Positions 1 through 13,080 of a DNA stretch of 64,000 nucleotides are shown in pieces. The stretch lies in the NCBI RefSeq assembly GCF_020740795.1, contig NC_067304.1:6500056-6564055 (forward strand), read 5' to 3'. The notes below the pieces were generated by a model. It was not told the DNA's origin. It made no database searches and was given only the letters and a program-made list of their open reading frames with translations. Made by a program: the position numbers and the translations under genes. Every line of letters starts with the position of its first letter. Positions within the stretch are counted from its first letter, which is position 1. The DNA is from Apus apus (taxonomy: Eukaryota; Chordata; Aves; Apodiformes; Apodidae).

Positions 1-714
1 TCTAATTTTGACACTAGTATTAATCATGTTCAGAGAAGATGTATTTCAGAAGCAAAACCCTCACACCAAACAACATAAGCAGTGCTATGAGAAGTGTTAG
101 GTCAGTAAGTCATTGCATTTCAACAGGATCAGACACTTTCTTCAGTTAATTTTACAGATCACTTTTGTAGTAACTGTAAGAAACAGATCAATTTCTATAG
201 CTTGTATATAAACCCAGCTCGTATATAAACCAACATGTCAAAAACAGACATACCAAAAATTTCACAAATCATCAAAAGTGCTGTGCTTCCTCTTTTTTTT
301 TTTTTAAGCAATTAAAATGAGATGGGAAAGTCACTTTGCAAGTCTAGAAAAGCATCACTTTCTGGTGAAGATCAGAGATAAAGTAAAAGTAGGGAAATAA
401 CACTGACCAATATAGTTTAATCATTTTATGTTCCTGGAGGAATTTAATTCTGACTTTGAGGAGATATTCAATATCTCTTTACTTAAACAGAAAGAAGTGG
501 TAGACCACTGTTACAGGTTGTACTAAGGGGTTAAAATACAACTTGAATTTTGCATAATCTGTGTAAAAAAGATATGCTTGACATTTTGGAATGTCACCTT
601 TCTTTATAGAATTATAGGCAAGATTTCTCCAATAAAACATAAGCCAGTTATAAAACTATAACTTCACATCAAAATTTTAAAAAGCTGTTAAAAAAATGTT
701 TGATTATATACACA
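1..714 (-). other. RSBN1: RSBN1 3' untranslated region (proximal part)
   Basis: This AT-rich stretch follows the RSBN1 stop codon on the minus strand and runs to the window edge. I see no minus-strand AATAAA (TTTATT on the plus strand) here, so the 3' end of the transcript probably lies outside the window. A T-run near 292-305 is the only simple-sequence feature. That it is UTR is inferred from position; no other gene is visible. Confidence 0.6.
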
Positions 715-3700
715 TCACACAGAAGAGTCTGCATGATCCTGTGGATTGTGTTGCTGATCAGACTCTATTTTAAAACCTGGAAGGGGCTGGGCCACCTGCT
801 CTGGTTGCACAAGTCCTGTTACTGAAGAAACAGAGGAGAGCACCCCTGCGGTGAGCTGCATTCCTGCACCTGGCTCTTCCGACTCTATCTTTACACTCAC
901 ACACTGGGGTTCCCCTTCAGGCTCTGTCTTTCCAGGAACACTACTGTTCAAGCTTGAATTGCTTTCTGCACTTTGAGAAGTCTCCCCCACAGGGTGATAC
1001 TGTTTAAGTCTTATGTGCCAGGCTAAGCTGCAGACTGCTGACACTGTTTTGAACTGATGAATGACATTTCTAGGGATGAAGTAGATGTCATTGTCACACA
1101 ACTGAATTCTAGCATAGCGAATGCCTTCCCGTCTCATTTGGTTTAGTTTGGCTTCATCCACCCATTGAACACACTGGGAGAAGGAAAGATGGTAAAGTTA
1201 GTGGTGTACTCGGGTTAAACAATTCAGCATCCACCTGCTTTCAATGTACTTAGTGTCTCAGTCAGAACAGTTCCATTTAACAGGTAAAACTTAAAATTTA
1301 AATGAGAATGGGTTTTTTTAAAATCAACAGCTAAGAGCATTCTACAGTTACAGCTGAAACAGCAGGCTCAGCACAAGGCTGCATGGCTTTAGCTGACAGG
1401 ACTGAGTTCAGCTGTCTTTGCAACCTGAGACAACATCAGTGTATTAGAAAAAGCAGAATCAGGCACATGTGACTTCTTAATCCACTTCTAATTGTTTCTA
1501 TAGCACATATCATGACTCACAGCATAAATTCCAGGTTGGTGGTAAGGAAAAGCAGATGGACTAGATGACTGTTGTAGGTCCCTTCCAGCTGAACTATTCT
1601 ATTCTGAAATAGCCCAAGTGAGCTCTGAACTGAGGGCCACCAAGATACACAAGGGCTGGCCATGCCATGAGCCTGGAATCTACCAGAAGGTACTTTCAAA
1701 ATGCTGAGGAAGGAGCTGTTACTAGGGGAGATTCGATACCTGTGACACTGGAGGTTCATGCAGGTCCAGCTGAAGTCTCTGTACAACATCAGTGAAATCC
1801 TCAGCATGAAAACAAACCACATCTTTGGTTATACGAGGCTGGTCACTCCTACAAAAATATGAGAATTCCAGGAATTTTTAAAGTATTTGACTTCTAGAAA
1901 ATTATAGCTCTTTCCCACATAAACTTTCATTGAACCAATGACCTACTTCAGTTTTACACTGGGCATGAAGTCTTCTCACTTTTCAATACATGTATTATTT
2001 TGAAAAGGAGGTATAATTTTGTTTTGTTTTACTTGTTTCTTGATGTATGCACAACAGAAGTGTTCTCATGGACAAATACTATATAGAAGTGTCCAAGAAC
2101 TAGATTCAGATTATTCTACCAAAGTTGTCTCTATGTTCTAGGAACCACAATCTGCCTCAATTCTTCCATTCTACAATTAGACAGAGTAAATCTGTATTAC
2201 AAGTAAAAACATAAAGTAACAAAATAGCTCTGAATCTGAAGCAATGAGGAGCTGGGTTTTATTCAATGGTTGTGAAACACAGTAAAGGAAGTTCCAGCAC
2301 CTTTTGTTCATATGAAAATATAAGGATATTGCTAATGATGCTATCCAATTTCTACTGGAACTGCTAGGAATTACAATGAGGCGATTCTACTTTCTGTGCA
2401 AGGTCAACAGCAACATCCTGGGCACATGAAATAAAAACGAAATGCAGCTGTGAAATAAATTACATTGAGTTCTTACATGACTGTTATAGAAGTCAGGATT
2501 AATACAGCTACTCAGGAAGAGAACAATCACAGGCATGGTATCTTAAGGCTAATTTTGTATGTCACTAAAATGTAGTTCAAACTGCTCTTACACCTTTTCT
2601 ACTGCCTCAAGAAGAGGATAAAACAGCAGGCACAGAGCTTGTGGCTTTCAAGCTCTTGCCAGCATTTGTCCCATTACAGGGGGGACTATTTATTCTATGA
2701 GGCTCGTTTGCCAGGGAATTTTCTTTTTTCAAGAGAGAAAATGCTCAGATTGCCCCTCCTAGCAGGATGCCTGTGTTGAGTGGCACTCACCATTCCCCAA
2801 ACTGAACAGCCTTCAGTACACCCACAGCCGCCGTGCTCTGCCAGTCGAAGCCCTGGCCCACGTGGTCAGCGTGAGCTCTGGTCCTGTCCTCAAACAGGAC
2901 CTCACGGGGCTCGCTGGTTCGAGGTAGGTACTGGAGATTCTTTATTTCATTCATTGACCTACAACATGATACAAAATATTTTAGACTGCTAAAAACGTAA
3001 GTATTTGTATTAAAAGGGACCTTCAGGTGCTGTAGGCTTCACAAGCAAAGACCAAAGCACCTTCCTCTGATTTCTTCTAGGTGTTTATTTGATGAAAGAT
3101 TGAAGCAAATGCAGCAAAGCACAATTAAGTTTATGAGATCAATCTTTATAAAACAAATCCAATTCACTTGTGCTGAAAGAATTCTTCCAGAACTTAATGG
3201 TATGTGAAACAGAGCTGTTTTAATAGATACTGAAGTTGAGTCATTTGGGAGTATGTCCAAAAATTCTGTTTGAAATTACACTTAAAATATGCTTCCAATT
3301 CTTTATCTCCCAAAATTCATTCTGCAGCACAGTCTTTATGAGAAGGATAGCAAGTACAGATGTACACCACAATGTCTCCTGAGAAGGCAGGCAGTGTTAC
3401 AAGTGCTTTAGCACTAACATTAACACGTAACATGAACAGTGTTAGAATGTCTCCTGGTTTAGATCATTTCGCCTGCCTCCATCACCAAATGAGTTCTTTC
3501 CACAAAAATAAGATTAATAAAAACAAGTCTCTCGAAGGATAAGAAAAGAAAGCATTGATCTAGGACATACCACTGTGAAAACTTGTCTTATGCACTGAGC
3601 AAATTTGAAACAAAAATGAAACTTAAATCTGTGAATTAGCCTTCTAAAGAACTAGTTGCACATCAAGTCTCCAGGTTTTGTTCTCAGATCTAACACAGAC

Positions 3701-6700
3701 ACAGCTGCAATGTTTTACCTTTAACAGGGAAAGGAAAACAAAACATTACCGGCGCCGTTTGAAGGGCGATTTTGGCATATCAGCCGTGGGGATCATCTGC
3801 TCTCCTGGTCTCACCCACATGATGGGACCATCATCACTTTGTGACCTACACTGAAGTCTGAGACTGGAAAGAGTGCCCCAGGGCAAGGTCATCTAAAAGA
3901 CAACAAAAACAAAACAACCCACAAAACACATAACACAAAACACTGGGTGAAATAGAAAAATTAAACGTCGCCTTCGGTAAAACTGGTTCAGATTTGCCCT
4001 CAGAAGAATTGCATAAAAACTAAAGTAAGTAAAAATATAGTCCAAGCTAACTTTATTAAACTTAGTCTTTAGGCAAGTAGATTATGTACTGCCTATGATA
4101 AGCTATATTCAATTTTTTAATCATTCACACAACTGTAGCTATCTAATTCAGTACCTTGCACTTGGACAGTGCCCCTCAGAAGCCCAAACAACAAGCTCAT
4201 AAACAGACAAAAGACTTTATGGTTTCTAATTACTTGGAAATAAGAAATGTAGTTATTGTTTAAATATCTATAGCACTCTGAACATAACACCACAATTTAC
4301 TGCTTACTCTGAGAAATGGAGATTCTTCTAACATATCTAGAAACTCTGGGAAGTAGTCCCCAACTTCTTCATCCACTGCTCCAACAAGGCTGATCTGCCG
4401 CATGGGTCCTGCTCTGTAGGTTCCACAGCAGTACGTCCGATTGACCTGAGTGGCCAGGAAGGAAAAACACCAGTACAGGTTTAGATCTGCTACAAGAGAT
4501 GAACATTAATTGATATCACACACTAGGCCACAGCCGAGATGAATCCTGGACTCATCTACACCTATTTCACCAGAGATGCCATCAGGAATATGCACAAAGA
4601 CTGCTTAGAAGAGATGCCTGCAGGGAATCCCAGTAGGAAAGAACTCCTGTCTGTACTACTGATAGGAAATACTTCTCAGTTTGAATAATAGCTAACTAGT
4701 ATTTTACTAATTCAGTAACAGTTCAATGCTTCCAGGCTGACTGGAGAAAACTGACAAAAGTTTCACTGTGACTCAGTCCTTCACCAGAAACATTAAACTC
4801 TGCCAATTGGTGTGGTTAACTGCTGCTTCTACATTCCAACCTGGGTACTCCTGAAATATATGCAGTCTTCATGCCAGTCACGTCCTGTCAGCCTTTTTCC
4901 CTATGACTGAAGTGAAAACCTAGATGTCCTTCACACAGTGGTTCTGATAACATATACACAGACTTGGACAAAAAGCTGAGGAAAGGAGAGGTCTAGCTAG
5001 AAATCCAGTGCTCATGTACAACAACATTTTTAGGGTCACCACTTGCAATACAGCCTGCAGAAGCCTCACAGAAGCCCCCTGTGCAGCTCAAGGACTCTGC
5101 CTCCCAGCCCCCCACAGCCACCAGCAGCCTCTGGGTGAGCACATTCACTTTGTTCTTAACCATACAGGTTTTATGAACCAGACACTACCTTCAGAGGCTG
5201 TTTACTCTTTTTGGCTGTCGCCCTAGGAGAAAGTTACATCTCCAAATCCCATTATAACATTACTGGTAAAGGTCCATACCTAACAGCAGTCAAGTGGAAC
5301 AGTTCCACCAGCAGCTGGAACACACTTCAGAGCAGCAGTTCTGGAAAACTGTGGCATTAGTGAAGTTCTGTGCACCTATGGGAGAGCTAAGGACTGAAAT
5401 ACTCTGGTCCTTAAGCCAGTTACCTTTAACTGCCTGGTACTACTTTAGTAACTGGAGACAGACTACTTCCATAAACCATCTGGTGAGATTCTCTAGTATT
5501 TCACAGGTGTTTCTCACACATTAAAATGAACTGTAAGGTTTTCAAAGAGAACTAAAAACTAGATGCTTTAACATTGTGAGGTTTTTAATGCATTGGAATG
5601 CAATGAAAAAATAGAAATTAATTCAAGAGCCACAACAGAGACTAGAAATACTTTTAGGAAATCTTGGATTTCAATGTTTTGGTAATTTTAATAGAACTTA
5701 AAGAAATATATACACTTGAGAATTAAGTGTGATGAAAGCTTACAAATCACTGTTCTGTGATTTGAGTCTTGAAAGCTCTTGGTCCAAGTGAGCAGCTCGA
5801 AACTGAAGCTTAGCTTTAGCACTAAAGCATTAGGAAAAATGAGCCTGAGCCAATGCAAGCAAAACAAAATCCAGAGAACATCGAAGCTTCATTATTTTAA
5901 TATACTGAAATCAAACACTTATACTACAAATACATGCTGGAGTGCTTTGTTATAAACATTCAGTTTACATTTTTCTCACTGCCCTGAGAACAAAGAAATT
6001 CACCTTACAAGGAAGTTAATCATCACTAGATTTTTTTGAAGTCTTCCAGATTAAAGCCCTTATTTTGAATTGGAGACACTTCCTACTAAAATTCAGTTTG
6101 CCTGAAGAAGTACACAAACCAGCTGAATGCTGTACAAGCCAAAGGTCACGCTGACTTTCAGTTAAATTGCAGTTTACAGATCAAAGTTCAATTTCTTGAC
6201 ACCAAGACTCCAGGACTCAAGACCTAATGCCTGAAATCCCTTTGCCATAGTACAGTTCAGTACAGCAAACAAGTTCATGCATACAGAAAGTTCAACCTAA
6301 AATGTAGGTGACTTTTAACTTCAATTAAAAATATCAGTATTACAGCACACAAAACTGTAACATGGTTAATCCGTAAAGGCATTAACTATGAAGGGCTTTT
6401 GCACTGTACAGTTTCTCATACAGGAAGGTCCAGAAGCGAAGCTTAGCTGATTTCCCAACAGGACTACCATGGAATAGCAGTAAAACAGCCAGACAGATCC
6501 TCCTCACACTCTTGAAGGGCATTTCAGCTTTCTCTAAAGATAAGCTAGCCTGCAAAACTTGAGACTTGGCAGCATGCAGCTACCGTAGTTTAATCCACCA
6601 TCCATCAAAACACATCAATTTTAAACTAGAAACTTCAGCACCACCTGCATTCTCTGAAGAGTCTCATTTCGGCTGCCTGTGGAGTTGTGAAACTAGACTT

Positions 6701-9700
6701 GTGTGTTTGCTCAGAGGGTGAGCCACACTCACACTGCAGCCAGAGAGGATTAACCCGGTCATGCTGAAGCCAAGTTTAGAGAGATGTTCTAGACCAACTG
6801 AACCTTAAGTCATGACTCACTCTTAAATCGAGTTTAGACAGTACTTAAAATAGAATTAATTGAAATACCAGCACAGACTATAACCCAGGGAATCCTATTA
6901 TTTATTACCATACATGCCTCACATACGTGTTTATAGTATAAGCTGTTCACGTTCACAAGACTGAGACATTCACCAAGATAAAGTGTAATTGCTAAATACC
7001 CAGTTGACCCTGTTCAGCCATTTCAGGGGGTCACCTCATAATGATGTCACAGCACACAGATAAATCATTAATACAGAAGACTTTAAAACCTAACCTACAG
7101 ACAAGTTTCACATCTGCAGAGCACAAGTGTATTGTGCAAAAGTGTTGCTGGTAGCAGCAGCTCGTGTGCTCAGACTGTTTATGGAGTACTATGAACTCTG
7201 ATGCAGCTCTGTCAGCACAAAGCATCACTTAAACTAAGAAATAGAAGCTGATTTAAAATAAGTGCTGCAGCAGCTATTCATTGTCAAACATTCATAAGTG
7301 TCAGAGTTACTAATTAAATGGTATCTATGATAAACGCTGCAAAGTTTCAAAGACACAGCAAGTAACCCTGCAGTAACTTTCTGTGAAGTAGTAACTGTTT
7401 TTCCCACACAAACCTTGCTTATGCACTTGGCAAACTCTGGTTCTCTCCAGATCACCCATCCACAAGCACTATCACTTCAAAATCCATTGCTAAAGAAGGT
7501 ATGTTCCAAGAGGACTGAAGTGCCACCTGCTACAGCGGTTCAGGTTTCCAACAGGGCAACCAGTAAAAGCAACAAAGGTCTTGAATAAAGACTTCGAAAG
7601 GAAGCAGCGACTTGAATCTGTTCTCAGACTCAACCCAGCAGGAAGAGGTTTCACTCAATCAGAAACAAAAGTATCTAAACCTTGATATTGCTGCATATAC
7701 ACTGATACTTCTGAGCCTGATCAGAAGCTCAAATGCAAGGTCATTCTGGTGGGATCTTCAAATTAGCTTAGTGATTACTGTTGCATCCATTTAAGTTACA
7801 TAGGAGATACAGTTTGAGAATTTAAAATAGCTTAAGCCTACTGTGGAAATTTAGGTTGTGTACCATATTAAAGCCTTTTTAAAAGGGAACTAAAAAGCCA
7901 TTCTAGCCACCTCTCTGAAGTGGGAAAGTTTAAACACCCAGCATCAGCTACAGAGAGAAATCACAATGATAAACCAAAACCCAATGTCACTGCAAAAAAC
8001 CAAACAGATTTATTGACTAGAAAAAGCAGTGTTAGTTTTTGCAATCTATACAACTCTTAATGGAGACTTGCCTATTGTTTTGAACAATGTCACTGCTCTC
8101 CCAAGGCTAGAAGATCAACTGAAAGTCTCCAAGATGGCACAGCTGGCAGTGTCTAAAATGTGATTCAGTAGGCACAGAAGAGCTTTGAGCAGAAATAGCA
8201 ATAAGCAACACAGTAGCAGTAGCCCCAACAACATCTTTTTTCATCTGCTTAGAAAAAAAATCCGTGCCTCACCTAATTTAAGCCATTCCTGCTCTCAATT
8301 AATGAAATTAATCACATCTTGGTGTTGTGCAATTTTTATGCCTCTAAAAAGTTCTTACCTGAGAGTGAAAATTTGAAATTGTTGTTGTTTCAATATCTTT
8401 CTTGCCCAAAATTTCCATTTTCACTGGAGTGTTAGGAAAGTTAAAAGCAAAGTAATCCAGGAAGTCTGGTAAATAAGCAGCTGCTCCATGTACTATGGCC
8501 AAGGCATAGTAAGCTGCATTTTTATCGTTTTCACTGAATGACAACGCGAGGAACTCCTCTGCAAATCTCTCCATCTCCACTGGAGACAAAAATGAGAGTT
8601 CATCCATGTAAGCATGAAGGACCAGAGCACCACCATTGGACTGATGTTCCTCATGAATGAAGTTACTAAATTTAGTGCCAGTTTTCAAGAAGCTGCTACG
8701 GACAGAATGCTCCTGGTGTGTCACAAATGGTGTTTGTACTCCCTGGGGTATTCGATATTCCTGCATACCCAAATTCAGCCTGCAGAGCTGCTCATCCTTC
8801 AGATACCGGAAGGATTCCTTGTTCATTTCCAAGTTATCACACTGTCCTTGAGACAGAGTCTCCTTGTCAATGCGAGTGAGTCCAGCACACACAGTCTGCA
8901 CTTCTTTGTTGTACATCTTCAGGCGTTTCCCCCTCATGTCTTCCCGATGTTTCTTTTTCTTTTTTTTCTTTATCTTCTTCATAATATGACTGTCAGCTCG
9001 CTGCGTTTTGCCATTTTCATCTGGAGTTTCTATCAGCAACAATAAACAGAAGATTAAAGCTCTGCCATTGCAGTATATTCACCCCAAAATAATTGACCTC
9101 TCGTTTGCTAAAGCTGTACCTTCTCAGGAAGATTGAACAGTTGCAACACCCTGATTTTTAATTTACAAGGCTGAATTATACAACAAAAAATGCAGTACAC
9201 CTATTATGGAAAGAAAGCCTTGAATTAAGAAAAATTTCCCTAATATTTCAGAAATATTTCCATTTTTAATAGACTTATTAGACTACCTTTAGAAGGAGTC
9301 CATATTTCAGAACATCTATAATTAAGTACATTAATAACTTCTGATATTTAAGGCAGTGCTGTGCAGGGAAAGAGGATAAACAAGTATGTGTAACAATTAA
9401 ACATTGTTTAGTTACAAAACACTTCCCTGATTTTAGATACACAATATAGAAGCAAAAGAGCACAACTGAAGAGGTACAAGAAGTATTGACATTTTAGATG
9501 TAAAAATACTTAAGAGTTAGCTTTCTGGCCAACAACAACAACAACAAAATCTTAAGACTGCTGATCTTTTGTATTAAAGGATCTGAATAATCACATCCAC
9601 ATCTTCAGCTAGTTTTTGCTAGTCTTATAGTTAACTATTCAGTTAATTCAGAGCTGGAAATTAAGAGGTTGTTGTGTCGCTTTTTTAAAGGTTAGTCAAT

Positions 9701-12700
9701 CTGTAAAAGACTAAAGGCTGAGAGATAAAATGCAAAGGAATAGTTTTGTTAGGCAAAGTATAACAGTTTAATTGCTCATCTTTTAGAAAGAAAAACTAAT
9801 TCACATAATATTTAGCAAGTGACGATGGCAGTTAGAAATCTTGATCATCCAGCTGTTAGAAAACTCACTTGCCAAGACAAGATTTTAATCTGCCTGAATC
9901 AAAGAACTGCTTTATGCCAACAACGTGCATAAACCTCCCAGAGCCGCGTTACCAGGATCGCTGTAGGGATCAGAACCACCTGCTGCTGAACAACCTCTGA
10001 CTGGAAGATGCAATAGATGAAGCTCTTCAGTTCCCAGCAGCACGGGGCTTTGTGCTAACATTTCCTTTCTCTGTCTGCAAAGCTATCAAAGTTGTATTCC
10101 CTTTCTTCTCTTGCAGTGCTTGAGGAAAATAAACACGTTTTCTGAAGAAAAGGTGTAACGATAAATCCACGCAGCCTCAAGTTATTTAGTCCAACCACAG
10201 TATTAACTACATCATTACTAGTAGATGGTTGACCTTCATAACAGCCTGGTGTAACGAACAGAATTACTCATGAAGTAAAGAAAGAGTCGATTGCTTAATA
10301 CTAACTTCATACAATTGTCTTAGGACCTGAAATACAAGTTTTCACAGTGCTGCTGTTAGCCTTTACTAACAGCAAATACCCTTATTTTTACATTACACCT
10401 CAGGAAACCAGGAAAAGCAAGGTGGTAGCACTTGACTGGGTAAAGTCGACTGAAACAGTTCTTGGAATAAGCTTTTTTAGATGTCTCATAAGTTAAGCGT
10501 GCACAAGCTCATGCAGTCACTGAGCTCTCAAGTACAGATTCTGCTTTACTAACTACAGTGACTTACTGATCACACAGATCTTCCTTCTGGTGGGACCAGA
10601 GAGTCGAAGCTGAAACTAAACACAAGTTTCATGCCACCACTGAGCTGTTGGGAATACTTCTCTGTATATGTTTCTCAGTTAATTTTTGGTTGTTAGAGTG
10701 TCTTATTTTAAGCATTCTTATTTTAGATATAGTTTAAAAACCTCAGACATACACTAGTTTTTTATCACAGAATGGTTCAGGTTGGAAGCGACCTTAAAGG
10801 TCCTCAGGTTCCAACCTCCCTGCTATGAGCAGCGACACCTCCCACTAGACCAGGCTGCACAAGCCTCATCCAAACTGGCCTTAAACACCTCCAGGGAGGG
10901 GGCAAACTAATTCAGAGTATCCTCCTGTTTGAAGGTGTTCCCTAAAGCTGACATACACCTAGCCCTCTTTGCATTTTGGAACCTCCATTGAGCACTGATC
11001 TAGTTTTCAGGATAAAAGCTAACCTGACTGCTGCTGTATCTGCTGAACACAGCTGCTAGAGACAGTAACCTCTGTATAATGAGAAGCTAGACAGTGATGT
11101 TATGGCAATACCCGACAACTTAAAGGAAATATAATTTTAATTATTCCTTTAAATACATTGAAAGACTCCAGTACCTCAAAACCAAAAAGCTACAACCAGG
11201 TCATCAAACTATGGGCTCTCACAGTGAGTTAGAATAACAGCAGTGTGAATAACTCAGCTAGTCTAAAACTATAGGACACCACATAACTGAGCACAGCAAA
11301 AACACCACAGATGTTCATTGTCATCTCAGGCCAAAAAATAAGAACAGTACAGTCAAAAGAAACTGACAGTTTAATTATATCACATACAGAAATAAAAACT
11401 GATAGTGAAAGACAAGAAAAGAAATCCAGCCCCAGCATATCTGAGTTTGCAAACAACTTTGCTGTGCAAATCTGGAATTCAGATGGTAATTTTAACAATG
11501 TTTAATAAAAAAAGGCCTCATTTGACTACTGGGTTAGAACTGACAAACAGTGACATCCCAGTCTACAAAGATACACTACTTCTGTAGCTTTATCAACAGT
11601 TATCAAGCTAGACATTTACAATCCAGTAGCCTTTGTAATAATTATTCAAACAGTGGTTTATAAGTATTGGGCAGTAGTGAAAAATCTCTCCCACAACAGT
11701 TTTGCTTGTTCTTAGGGCAGCACTATCCAAAATTTACAGTATAGAGCTAACACTTGTGGGCATATGCATCTTTGGTTTCTTTAGCACCATACCTCCACAT
11801 ATACTGGAATATAATTCACAACATAAAATCTTTATTACAGCAGCTCTTGCAGTTGCTTTCTATCTATCTTGCTCTCACCAAGAGGCTTTTTACTACCACG
11901 AATTTGTGAGTAGAATCAACAGTCAGACTGTAATGTTAAAAAAGTGACCCACTTTCCCTTTTCTCACAAAATCCAGACGTTTTGGCCTTGTTAGAGAAAC
12001 TTTGGCCTTCTCGTACGAGAAACCTCAGGGCACCCAGAAACCCCGCAGCAACCCCCTACCACCAAACCACCCGAGCTGCAGTTTCTCAGCCCGAGCAGTC
12101 GCTAGTGCGAGCACCGGCGGCGGCAACTGCGCTGTCAGAGCAGAGCGCGGGTGCCTGGGACCTGCGCCGAGGGCAGCTCCGCCAGCACAGCCCGGGAGGC
12201 GGCCGCGCTCAGCCCCGCGGTGCAGCCGCGGCCGCCGCGCACGCACAGCCCGGCAGGCTCCGGCCCCGCCGGCTGCGGGCACTTCTCTCCGCTCCCGCCT
12301 GCGCGGGCGGCCGAGGCCGAGCCCGCAACTCCCCTCATGCCGAGCCCGGCGCGTACGAGGCCGCGGCCGAGCGAGGCGGCGGGCGGGCTCCGCCGGGGCC
12401 GATCCGCGGCGAGGGCCGGTCCGGGTGCGCGGGCAGCACCGGTTCCCCCGCCGCCCCTTCCTCACCTCGCTTGCTGGGCCGCCCGGCCGCCCCGTCCGCG
12501 GGGCTGCCCCGCCTCGCCTTCTGCGGCTGCCCGGCGGCCGGCCGGCCGGGCTCGGGGCCGGGGCGATGCCGGTGGTGGTGGTGGCGGCGCTCCTCGAGCG
12601 CGGCGGGCGGCGGCAGGCTGAGCGGGGAGAAGGTGAAGAGCCCGGCGGCGGGCAGGCCGGGCAGGGCGGCCGGGGGCAGCGGCTCCGCCGGGCCGGGCCC

Positions 12701-12874
12701 CGCCAGCAGCTGCTGGCTCAGCCGGGCCCGCTTGCCGCCAGCCGCCTCGCTGGGGGGGCCCCGCCGCCGCCGCCCGCCGCCGCGAGGCCGGCCGGGCCGG
12801 TCCCCCGAGGGGAGCGGGGGCGGCTCCTCCGGGGCCCGGGACACGGCGCGCACCGCAGCGACCTGCGCAGCCAT
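715..12874 (-). CDS. RSBN1: RSBN1, round spermatid basic protein 1 (7 coding exons, 698 aa)
   Basis: Nuclear basic protein of the RSBN1/DPY-21 family. Family knowledge links it to JmjC-type demethylation of H4K20me2 (KDM9), which I cannot prove from sequence alone. Coding exons on the minus strand: 12466-12874, 8359-9029, 4308-4445, 3750-3892, 2791-2958, 1740-1848, 715-1173. All junctions are GT-AG and the sum is 699 codons including stop. Recognisable stretches include a lysine-rich nuclear-localisation run (about residues 154-166), [39 protein letters not shown], and a C-terminus ending [12 protein letters not shown]. That tail and the ESE/KIE motifs fit RSBN1 better than its paralogue RSBN1L. 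The start is the ATG at 12874 (MAAQV), the conserved internal MAAQV of the mammalian protein. The human protein is about 100 residues longer, mostly in exon 1. The neighbour upstream is PTPN22 on the same strand. Confidence 0.95.
1548..1608 (+). mobile_element. CR1 LINE 3'-end fragment
   Basis: A short stretch reads like the 3' tail of avian CR1 (GGACTAGATGA...GGTCCCTTCCAGCT...CTATTCTATTCTG), plus-oriented, in the last RSBN1 intron. Only about 60 bp is recognisable, so it is an old or heavily 5'-truncated copy. Confidence 0.7.
4446..8358 (-). other. RSBN1: RSBN1 intron 2 (3.9 kb)
   Basis: AT-rich intron between coding exons 2 and 3. I found no convincing exon, transposon or RNA gene in it. 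The short open frames at 5008-5524 and 7031-7794 lack splice context and protein-family resemblance. Confidence 0.6.
8359..9029 (-). CDS. RSBN1: RSBN1 coding exon 2 (671 nt, conserved core)
   Basis: This largest internal exon encodes residues 137-360. It starts [13 protein letters not shown], runs through the poly-lysine nuclear signal and the very conserved [16 protein letters not shown] and [19 protein letters not shown] segments, and ends at [14 protein letters not shown]. The acceptor is tgatag and the donor gtaaga. The exon opens the conserved catalytic-like half of the family. Antisense open frames in the same span are shadows. Confidence 0.95.
9030..12465 (-). other. RSBN1: RSBN1 intron 1 (3.4 kb)
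   Basis: Intron between the CpG-island first exon and exon 2. It contains an (AAC)n run at about 9532-9547, one CR1 fragment (listed separately) and, at its right end, GC-rich CpG-island sequence from about 12.1 kb. Nothing else is recognisable. Confidence 0.6.
10765..10996 (-). mobile_element. CR1 LINE 3' fragment in RSBN1 intron 1
   Basis: Typical avian CR1 sequence in reverse orientation: agaatggttcaggttggaag, gaccttaaaggtc, cacctcccactagaccaggc, and a vestige of the 'ccctcttt' segment. The CR1 3' end is at the low coordinate. It is 5'-truncated with no ORF2 coding sequence, and diverged from the consensus I remember. Confidence 0.88.
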
Positions 12875-13080
12875 TTCACGGGCTCCCTCACCCACATTTA
12901 AATGGCCCGAGCGCCCGCCGGCACTGCGCAGGCGCCGCGCGGCGCCCCCTGGGAGCTGTAGTTTGCTGCTGCGCGTCGGGAAGTGTAGTCCGCCCGCGGG
13001 CGCATGCGCGGGGCGGCCCGGGGCTGGTCACGTGTCCCGGCGGGCCGGGCCCTGCGGGGTTGGACGCGTCCTGACGCGCG
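12100..13080 (-). promoter_or_regulatory. RSBN1: CpG-island promoter of RSBN1
   Basis: Dense CG dinucleotides surround RSBN1 exon 1. Just upstream of the start codon lie an NRF1-like site (tgcgcaggcgc, 12925-12935), a ZNF143/STAF-like element (tgggagctgtagtttgc, 12950-12966), a palindromic NRF1 core (gcgcatgcgc, 13000-13009) and an E-box (cacgtg, 13029-13034). There is no TATA box. This is a housekeeping-type promoter. Sites are matched by eye, binding is inferred, and the island edges are approximate. Confidence 0.75.
12466..12874 (-). CDS. RSBN1: RSBN1 coding exon 1
   Basis: This very GC-rich exon codes a low-complexity N-terminus: [11 protein letters not shown], then proline-, glycine- and arginine-rich sequence, an LFTFSPLSL motif shared with mammalian RSBN1, and a histidine cluster (HHHHRHRPG). 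It ends PSKR with one extra base before a good donor (gtgagg), and that base completes the E of ETPDENGK in exon 2. The frame stays open upstream of the ATG as far as I read it (about 12934) with no in-frame ATG, only a GTG at 12895 and a CTG near 12931. Start at 12874 is therefore preferred, although mammalian proteins begin further upstream. Confidence 0.88.

Noticed and set aside
8614-9045. 143-codon plus-strand frame opposite RSBN1 exon 2
   Set aside because: Antisense shadow of a strongly conserved exon.
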